Source: Cellulomonas massiliensis JC225 (GTDB taxonomy: Bacteria > Actinomycetota > Actinomycetes > Actinomycetales > Cellulomonadaceae). From it: DNA of 46,860 nt. The stretch covers positions 881,137-927,996 of the forward strand of contig NZ_HE978588.1 of assembly GCF_000312005.1 (NCBI RefSeq), read 5' to 3'. Shown one piece after another: positions 42,672 to 46,860 of this stretch (within the stretch, counting starts at the first letter, position 1; each line of letters begins with the position of its first letter). The notes under the pieces are model-generated. The model was not told where the DNA came from. It worked only from the letters and a program-made list of their open reading frames with translations, and did no database searches. The position numbers and the translations under genes are program-made.

Positions 42672-43573
42672 GCACGCCGATCCTGCCCGCCGCCGCGGCC
42701 GCCGCCGCCGTCGAGCCGGTCGACGAGCCGCGCCGCACCCGCCGCCGCGGGCCCCGCCGCCCGGTCGCGACGACGATCCTCTACGTCCTGCTGATCCTGC
42801 TGGCGCTCGTCGTGATCCTGCCGCTGGTCTGGATGGTCGTGACGTCGTTCAAGACGGACGCCGACGCCATCCGCAACCCGTACTCGCTGCCGAGCCCGCT
42901 CTCGCTGGACGCGTACCGGACGCTCGCCGGCGGGCAGCAGCCGATCCTGCTGTGGCTGTGGAACTCGTTCGCCGCGGCGACCCTGCAGACGCTGCTCATC
43001 CTCGTCACCGCGTCCATGGGCGCCTACGCGCTCGCGCGCCTCGACTTCGCGGGCAAGAAGGTGATCTTCGGCCTCATCATCTCGACGCTGCTGGTGCCGC
43101 CGGTCGTCTTCCTCATCCCGAACTACCTCATCGTGCAGAACCTCGGCTGGCTCGACACGATCCTGGCGATCACCGTGCCCGGCGCGGCCGGCGCGTTCGG
43201 CATCTTCTTCCTGCGGCAGTTCTTCGTCGGCCTGCCGGTGGAGATCGAGGAGGCCGCGCGCATCGACGGCGCCGGCGACCTGCGGATCTTCCTGCAGGTC
43301 GTCCTCCCGCTGGCCCGGCCCGCGCTCGCGACGCTCGCCGTCCTGTCGTTCCTCAACAACTGGAACGACTTCCTGTGGCCGGTCTACGTGCTGCTCTCGC
43401 CGGAGAACATGACGCTGCAGCCGGGCCTGTCGATGCTGCAGGGCGCCTACCGGACGCACTTCGCGATCGTCATGGCGGGCGCCGTGGTGGCGTCCGTGCC
43501 GGTGCTCGTGCTGTTCGGCATCGCGCAGCGGCAGATCGTGGAGTCGGTGACCGGCGCGGCGGTCAAGGGGTGA
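42668..43573 (+). CDS. Sugar ABC transporter permease (UgpE/MalG type)
   Basis: 301 residues. After an Ala-rich, Arg-rich cytoplasmic start there are six helices, with LVVILPLVWMVVTSFKTDAD and NPYSLPSPLSLDAYRTL (the usual MalG-type N-terminal features). The EAA loop is VEIEEAARIDGAGDLRIFLQ followed by VVLPLARPALATL, and FLNNWNDFLWPVYVL is conserved. ATG at 42668 overlaps the upstream stop (ATGA). It pairs with the preceding permease. Confidence 0.95.
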   Translation: MSTPILPAAAAAAAVEPVDEPRRTRRRGPRRPVATTILYVLLILLALVVILPLVWMVVTSFKTDADAIRNPYSLPSPLSLDAYRTLAGGQQPILLWLWNSFAAATLQTLLILVTASMGAYALARLDFAGKKVIFGLIISTLLVPPVVFLIPNYLIVQNLGWLDTILAITVPGAAGAFGIFFLRQFFVGLPVEIEEAARIDGAGDLRIFLQVVLPLARPALATLAVLSFLNNWNDFLWPVYVLLSPENMTLQPGLSMLQGAYRTHFAIVMAGAVVASVPVLVLFGIAQRQIVESVTGAAVKG

Positions 43574-44556
43574 GGCCGCTCGGCGGGGTCGTCGCGCTCG
43601 GCATCGGCGCGCTGCTCGTCGTCGCGGGCTGCGGGGCGGACGGTGCGTCGAGCGGCTCGTCCTCCGCGCCGGCACCGGCCTCGTCGTCGGCCGACCCCGA
43701 CGCGCCGCTGATCGACGAGGACTTCCCCGACCCGGACGTCGTCGCGACCGACGACGGATGGCGGGCGTTCGCGACGGGCATGAACGGCCTCAACATCCGC
43801 ACCGCCACCACGCCCGACCTGCGCAGCTGGACGGTGGAGCGCCGCGACGTGCTGCCGACGCTGCCCGCCTGGGCCTCGACCGGCCGCACGTGGGCGCCGG
43901 ACGTCTCGCAGCGCGCGGACGGCACGTGGGTCATGTACGTCACCGCCCTGCACACCGACTCCGGGCGGCAGTGCATCGGCGTCGCGACGAGCCCCACGGC
44001 CGACGGCACGTTCACGCCGGCCGACGACGAGCCGCTCGTCTGCCCCGTCGACGAGGGCGGCGCGATCGACGCGAGCACCTTCACCGACGACGACGGCACG
44101 CGCTACCTGCTGTGGAAGACCGACGGGAACTGCTGCGGCCTCGACACGTGGATCGAGATCGCCCCGCTCTCGCAGGACGGCCTCGCGCTCGCGGGCGAGC
44201 CGACGCGGCTGCTGCACCAGGACCAGCCGTGGGAGGGCGACCTCGTCGAGGCCCCGACCCTGGTCCGGCACGACGACGCGTACGTGCTGCTCTACTCCGC
44301 CAACGCCTACGGCGGGGACGCCTACGCCGTCGGTGCGGCGCGCGCGTCCGACCTGCTCGGGCCGTACACCAAGCAGCCGGACCCGCTGCTGGCCTCGCAC
44401 GGCGACCTGCGGGGGCCGGGCGGCCAGGACGTCGTCGCGACCGACGACGGCGACGTGCTCGTCGTGCACGGCTGGGACGAGCTCTACACCTACCGGGCCC
44501 TGCACTCCGTGCCGCTGCGGTGGGACGACGACGGGACCGTCTCGACCGACCCGTGA
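43570..44556 (+). CDS. GH43-type glycoside hydrolase lipoprotein
   Basis: 328 residues. The signal ends in lipobox V-A-G-C with Cys21, then a Ser/Ala/Pro linker. A five-bladed beta-propeller of the GH43 type follows. Catalytic residues fit: base Asp in LIDEDFPDPDVVATDDGW, pKa-modulating Asp in GGAIDASTFTDDDGTRYLLW and acid Glu in LVEAPTLVRHDDAYVLLYSA. GRTWAPDVSQRADGTWVMYV is the standard second blade. Likely activities are arabinofuranosidase, arabinanase or xylosidase. GTG at 43570 overlaps the permease stop (GTGA), so it is coupled to the importer and probably trims glycans at the cell surface before uptake. Confidence 0.9.
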   Translation: MRPLGGVVALGIGALLVVAGCGADGASSGSSSAPAPASSSADPDAPLIDEDFPDPDVVATDDGWRAFATGMNGLNIRTATTPDLRSWTVERRDVLPTLPAWASTGRTWAPDVSQRADGTWVMYVTALHTDSGRQCIGVATSPTADGTFTPADDEPLVCPVDEGGAIDASTFTDDDGTRYLLWKTDGNCCGLDTWIEIAPLSQDGLALAGEPTRLLHQDQPWEGDLVEAPTLVRHDDAYVLLYSANAYGGDAYAVGAARASDLLGPYTKQPDPLLASHGDLRGPGGQDVVATDDGDVLVVHGWDELYTYRALHSVPLRWDDDGTVSTDP

Positions 44557-44570
44557 GACGGGCGCCCGTC
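44557..44570 (+). terminator. Palindrome after the GH43 gene
   Basis: GACGGGCGCCCGTC is a perfect 14-bp palindrome directly after the stop. It could form only a short hairpin, so it is a weak terminator candidate. Confidence 0.35.
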
Positions 44571-44637
44571 CGGCCGCGTGCCTGACCTGCGGTGACGCGT
44601 GGGACACGTGGGACGCATGACGTGTTGCGCCCGATTC

Positions 44638-44666
44638 CTCAGGTTCAGGGCGGAGTCGGCCGATAA
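44638..44666 (+). promoter_or_regulatory. FliA (sigma-28)-type promoter of the M23 gene
   Basis: CTCA (44638-44641), 17 nt, then GCCGATAA (44659-44666), the exact -10 consensus of flagellar sigma factors. It lies 31 nt upstream of the GTG. From memory, actinobacterial FliA promoters have the form CTCA-N15 to 17-GCCGATAA. Confidence 0.6.
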
Positions 44667-44697
44667 GGGAGACACCGCCCTCGAGAGGAGTCCCCTC

Positions 44698-45828
44698 GTG
44701 CCCCTGTCCCGACCCTGGCGAGCCGCCGCGTCGCTCGCCGTCAGCTCCCTGGTCGTGGCCGGGCTCGTGCTGCCGGCCGAGGCCTCCACCGCATCGCCCA
44801 GCCCGACGCCGAGCCCGACGTCGAGCGCGACGGCCACGCCGAAGCCCACCCCGACGCCCACGGCCACGGCCACGCCGAAGCCCACCCCGACGCCCACGGC
44901 CACGCCGAAGCCGACGATCCCGTCGAAGCTCACGAAGGCCACGGCGCCCGACGGGCAGACGCTCGTCATCCCCGTCGCGACCAAGGAGTACGCGCTCGTC
45001 TCCGGCTACGGCCCGCGCTGCATCCCGACGGTCGGCGGCTCGACGTTCCACCTCGGCCTCGACATGTCGGCGCCGGACGGCTACGGCGTCTACGCCGTCG
45101 CGGCCGGCACGGTGTCGCACGTCGTCCAGCCCCGCGGCGGCGCGTCCGGCTACCTCGTCGTGCGCAGCTACGTCGACGGCAAGACGACGTACCTCGCGTA
45201 CATCCACCCGTGGAACCCCGGCAAGTACGTCAAGGTCGGCCAGAAGGTCGCCGCCGGCCAGCGCATCGCCGACGTCGGCGCGTCCGGTCCGGCGTCGGGC
45301 CCGCACCTGCACCTCGAGGTCTGGACGGGCGCGTTCTACGGCGTCGGCCGCTCGACGGACCCGGCGGCCTGGCTCCGCGCGCACAACCTCGACGTCGTCA
45401 AGGCGTCGACGGGCGACCGCCGGGCCAAGGCGCCCACGAAGTGCGTCTACTACTCGTCGGCGACGCTCAACGTGCGCGCCGCGGCGACGACCGCGTCGAA
45501 GGTCGTCAAGGTCGTCGCGGCCAACACGACCCTGGCCAACAAGCCCGGGACGATGGTCAACAAGTTCGTCCCGGTGACCGTGACGACGTCGACCGGCAAG
45601 ACGTACAGCGGCTGGGTGCACTCCACGTACATCCGCCAGTACAAGACCTACTCGATCGGCGCGACGACCGCGGTCCGCGTGGCCGCGACCTCGAAGGCGC
45701 GCTCCGTCGCCACGGTCGCGAAGGGCCGCGCGCTCACCCGCGTCGCGACGTCCGGGACGTGGACCAAGGTGCGCGTGAGCGGCGTGACGGGCTGGGTCCC
45801 GAGCAAGAACGTCCGCGCGGGCCTCTGA
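44698..45828 (+). CDS. Secreted M23 family metallopeptidase with SH3-like repeats
   Basis: 376 residues from GTG at 44698 (GAGAGGAG 8 nt upstream). An N-terminal signal peptide (basic start, AASLAVSSLVVAGLVLPAEA) is followed by a Thr/Pro/Lys/Ala linker built from 12-residue repeats. The M23 domain follows: VSGYGPRCIPTVGGSTFHLG, the zinc-binding H-x-G-x-D in FHLGLDMSA, and H-L-H-L-E in GPHLHLEVWTG. Two SH3-like repeats (LNVRAAATTASKVVKVV and AVRVAATSKARSVATVA) close the protein and should bind the cell wall. It cuts peptidoglycan peptide bridges. The FliA-like promoter suggests a role in opening the wall for flagella or in motile-cell separation. Confidence 0.93.
   Translation: MPLSRPWRAAASLAVSSLVVAGLVLPAEASTASPSPTPSPTSSATATPKPTPTPTATATPKPTPTPTATPKPTIPSKLTKATAPDGQTLVIPVATKEYALVSGYGPRCIPTVGGSTFHLGLDMSAPDGYGVYAVAAGTVSHVVQPRGGASGYLVVRSYVDGKTTYLAYIHPWNPGKYVKVGQKVAAGQRIADVGASGPASGPHLHLEVWTGAFYGVGRSTDPAAWLRAHNLDVVKASTGDRRAKAPTKCVYYSSATLNVRAAATTASKVVKVVAANTTLANKPGTMVNKFVPVTVTTSTGKTYSGWVHSTYIRQYKTYSIGATTAVRVAATSKARSVATVAKGRALTRVATSGTWTKVRVSGVTGWVPSKNVRAGL
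44831..44912 (+). repeat. 36-nt in-frame tandem repeat in the M23 linker
   Basis: A 30-nt unit at 44831-44860 recurs exactly at 44867-44896 (period 36 nt, 12 codons), with a partial third copy from 44897. It encodes the T-A-T-P-K-P-T-P-T-P linker and may vary in copy number. Confidence 0.75.
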
Positions 45829-45834
45829 CGCGCG

Positions 45835-45869
45835 CGAGGGCGGGCCGGCGCTGCGCCGGCCCGCCCTCG
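45835..45869. terminator. Bidirectional terminator
   Basis: CGAGGGCGGGCCGGCGC and GCGCCGGCCCGCCCTCG form a 17-bp near-loopless stem (15-16 pairs realistic) between the convergent M23 and YhgE/Pip genes. Confidence 0.85.
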
Positions 45870-45892
45870 TCGCGTCCTCGTCGCCTCCGCGG

Positions 45893-46860
45893 CTAGAGGA
45901 CGAGCTCCGGCTGCAGCCGGTTCGACGTCCAGACCCGCTGGCGGCGGGCGACGAGGGTCGTCGCCGCGATCGTCGCACCCAGCACGACGACGAGGACGCC
46001 GACGTCCCGCGAGACGGTGGCGAGGTTGCCGCCGTACAGGAGCTGCCTCAGGCCCTCGACCGTGTACGACATCGGCAGCACCCGGTGCAGGGAGGCCAGC
46101 GGCTCCGGCAGCGTCTGCCACGGGAAGGTGCCCCCGGCCGTCACGAGCTGCACGAGCATGAGGACGAGGCCGAGGAACTGGCCGGCGGCGCCGAGCCACA
46201 CGTTGAGGAGCTGCAGCACGGCGACGAACGTGGCCGTCATGAGGACGAGGAACGCCGCGGTGCCGAACCCGTAGGCGGGGTCGATGTCGAGCGCGAACTT
46301 CGTCACGGAGAACATGGCCGCGACCTGGGCGACCCCGATGCCGAACGGCACGACCCACGCGCCGAGCACCGTCCACACCGCCGAGCGGCCCGCCGCGAGG
46401 GCGCGCGTCGACAGCGGCCGCACGAGCAGGAAGAGCACGTAGGCGCCGATCCAGGTCGCGAGCGAGAGGAAGAACGGCGCCAGCCCGCCGCCGTAGGTGC
46501 CGGCGGACGAGAGCGCGTCGGCGTGGACGCCGACCGGGTCGGCGATGGTCGACGCGGTCGCCTCCCGGGTGCGCTCGTCGACGTCCGGGACGCGCTGGAC
46601 GCCGTCGGCGAGGCCGTCGTGGAGCCGGACGGCGCCGTCCTCGAGCCGGTCCGTGCCGTCGACCAGGTCGGCCGACCCGCCGGCCAGCCGGTCGGCCCCG
46701 GACGCGAGCCGCCCCGCGCCGTCGTCGAGCTGACCTGCGCCGCCGGCCAGTCGCGCCGCACCCGTGACGAGACGCCCGGTGCCGTCGGCGAGCCGGCCGG
46801 CGCCGGCGGCCGCCTGGTCCACGCCGTCGACGAGGGCCGGCGCCGCGTCCGCGAGGGAGC
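45893..46860 (-). CDS. YhgE/Pip family membrane protein, C-terminal part (N-terminus outside window)
   Basis: The minus-strand frame stays open to the window edge, so the gene begins beyond it; the GTG at 46822 is internal. The visible part starts with repeats of the form A-x-x-L-x-x-G (GRLADGTGRL, GQLDDGAGRL, DRLAGGSADLVDGT), the extracellular coiled repeat typical of YhgE/Pip. Then come five or six helices of an ABC-2-like membrane domain (FFLSLATWIGAYVLFLLVRP, WVVPFGIGVAQVAAMFSVTK, LGLVLMLVQLVTAGGTFPWQ, VLPMSYTVEGLRQLLYGGNL). Family members act as phage receptors or assist ESX/type VII-linked secretion in Gram-positives. The precise role here is unknown. Confidence 0.88.
   Translation of the reverse strand, partial: SLADAAPALVDGVDQAAAGAGRLADGTGRLVTGAARLAGGAGQLDDGAGRLASGADRLAGGSADLVDGTDRLEDGAVRLHDGLADGVQRVPDVDERTREATASTIADPVGVHADALSSAGTYGGGLAPFFLSLATWIGAYVLFLLVRPLSTRALAAGRSAVWTVLGAWVVPFGIGVAQVAAMFSVTKFALDIDPAYGFGTAAFLVLMTATFVAVLQLLNVWLGAAGQFLGLVLMLVQLVTAGGTFPWQTLPEPLASLHRVLPMSYTVEGLRQLLYGGNLATVSRDVGVLVVVLGATIAATTLVARRQRVWTSNRLQPELVL

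Noticed and set aside
44570..44697. c-di-AMP (ydaO-type) riboswitch before the M23 gene, as seen before some actinobacterial wall hydrolases
   Set aside because: The conserved core sequences of that riboswitch are not present; a FliA-type promoter explains the conserved-looking GCCGATAA better.
44831..44912. CRISPR-like repeat
   Set aside because: The units are adjacent, in frame, encode a Thr/Pro linker and lack unique spacers.

Overview
The window looks like chromosomal DNA from a very GC-rich actinobacterium, most like Cellulomonas or a close relative in the Micrococcales. Three things point there: the order dciA-gyrB-gyrA-DUF3566-tRNA-Ile-DLW39-tRNA-Ala, the fhaA-fhaB-pstP-ftsW-pbpA-pknA-pknB cell-wall signalling operon, and a glycan-degradation locus. 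A FliA-type promoter hints at a motile strain. Genus is inferred from gene order and composition, not from a database search.

Region 1 (1-6750) is the origin-proximal core. It holds the end of dciA, gyrB, gyrA, a DUF3566 membrane protein translationally coupled to gyrA, tRNA-Ile(GAT), a 39-residue DLW-39 protein and tRNA-Ala(TGC).

Region 2 (6780-14420) mixes housekeeping and hypothetical genes: a PD-(D/E)XK-like protein with altered active-site positions, a GNAT acetyltransferase, a TM2 protein, an Ala/Lys-rich membrane-anchored protein, a cyclophilin, a rhomboid protease with no standard start codon, crgA, DUF881, a class E sortase, a 53-residue membrane protein and a pabA/trpG-type glutamine amidotransferase. 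A nested 78-bp dyad lies between the convergent rhomboid and crgA genes.

Region 3 (14480-23310, minus strand) is the growth and division operon: FHA proteins, PP2C phosphatase, SEDS glycosyltransferase, class B PBP, and Ser/Thr kinases PknA and PknB (four PASTA repeats).

Region 4 (23589-28535) starts at tRNA-Leu(CAG) and is accessory in character. It has seven small genes of unknown function, mostly membrane proteins and lipoproteins. A 46-nt direct copy of the tRNA 3' flank lies 2.38 kb downstream of the original, as expected for a relic insertion.

Region 5 (28777-35900) carries stress and detoxification functions: a quinone-oxidoreductase-like enzyme, a regulator fusing a MarR domain to a TetR domain, an Old Yellow Enzyme, a PadR/DUF1048/ABC exporter operon with a 42-bp operator-like dyad, a GNAT, and a rhodanese plus cysteine dioxygenase pair preceded by a 17-codon Cys-rich leader ORF.

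Region 6 (36200-44560) is a carbohydrate locus: GH114 lipoprotein, GH2 enzyme, LacI repressor, a three-gene ABC sugar importer and a GH43 lipoprotein. Two matching LacI-type operators overlap the promoters of the GH2 gene and the importer operon. Region 7 (44638-46860) holds an M23 endopeptidase behind a FliA-like promoter and the C-terminal part of a YhgE/Pip-family membrane protein that runs off the window.

The most notable candidates for something undescribed are the MarR-TetR fusion with a different dyad near each of two neighbouring redox genes, the Cys-rich leader upstream of cysteine dioxygenase, and the nested convergent dyad at 11296-11373.
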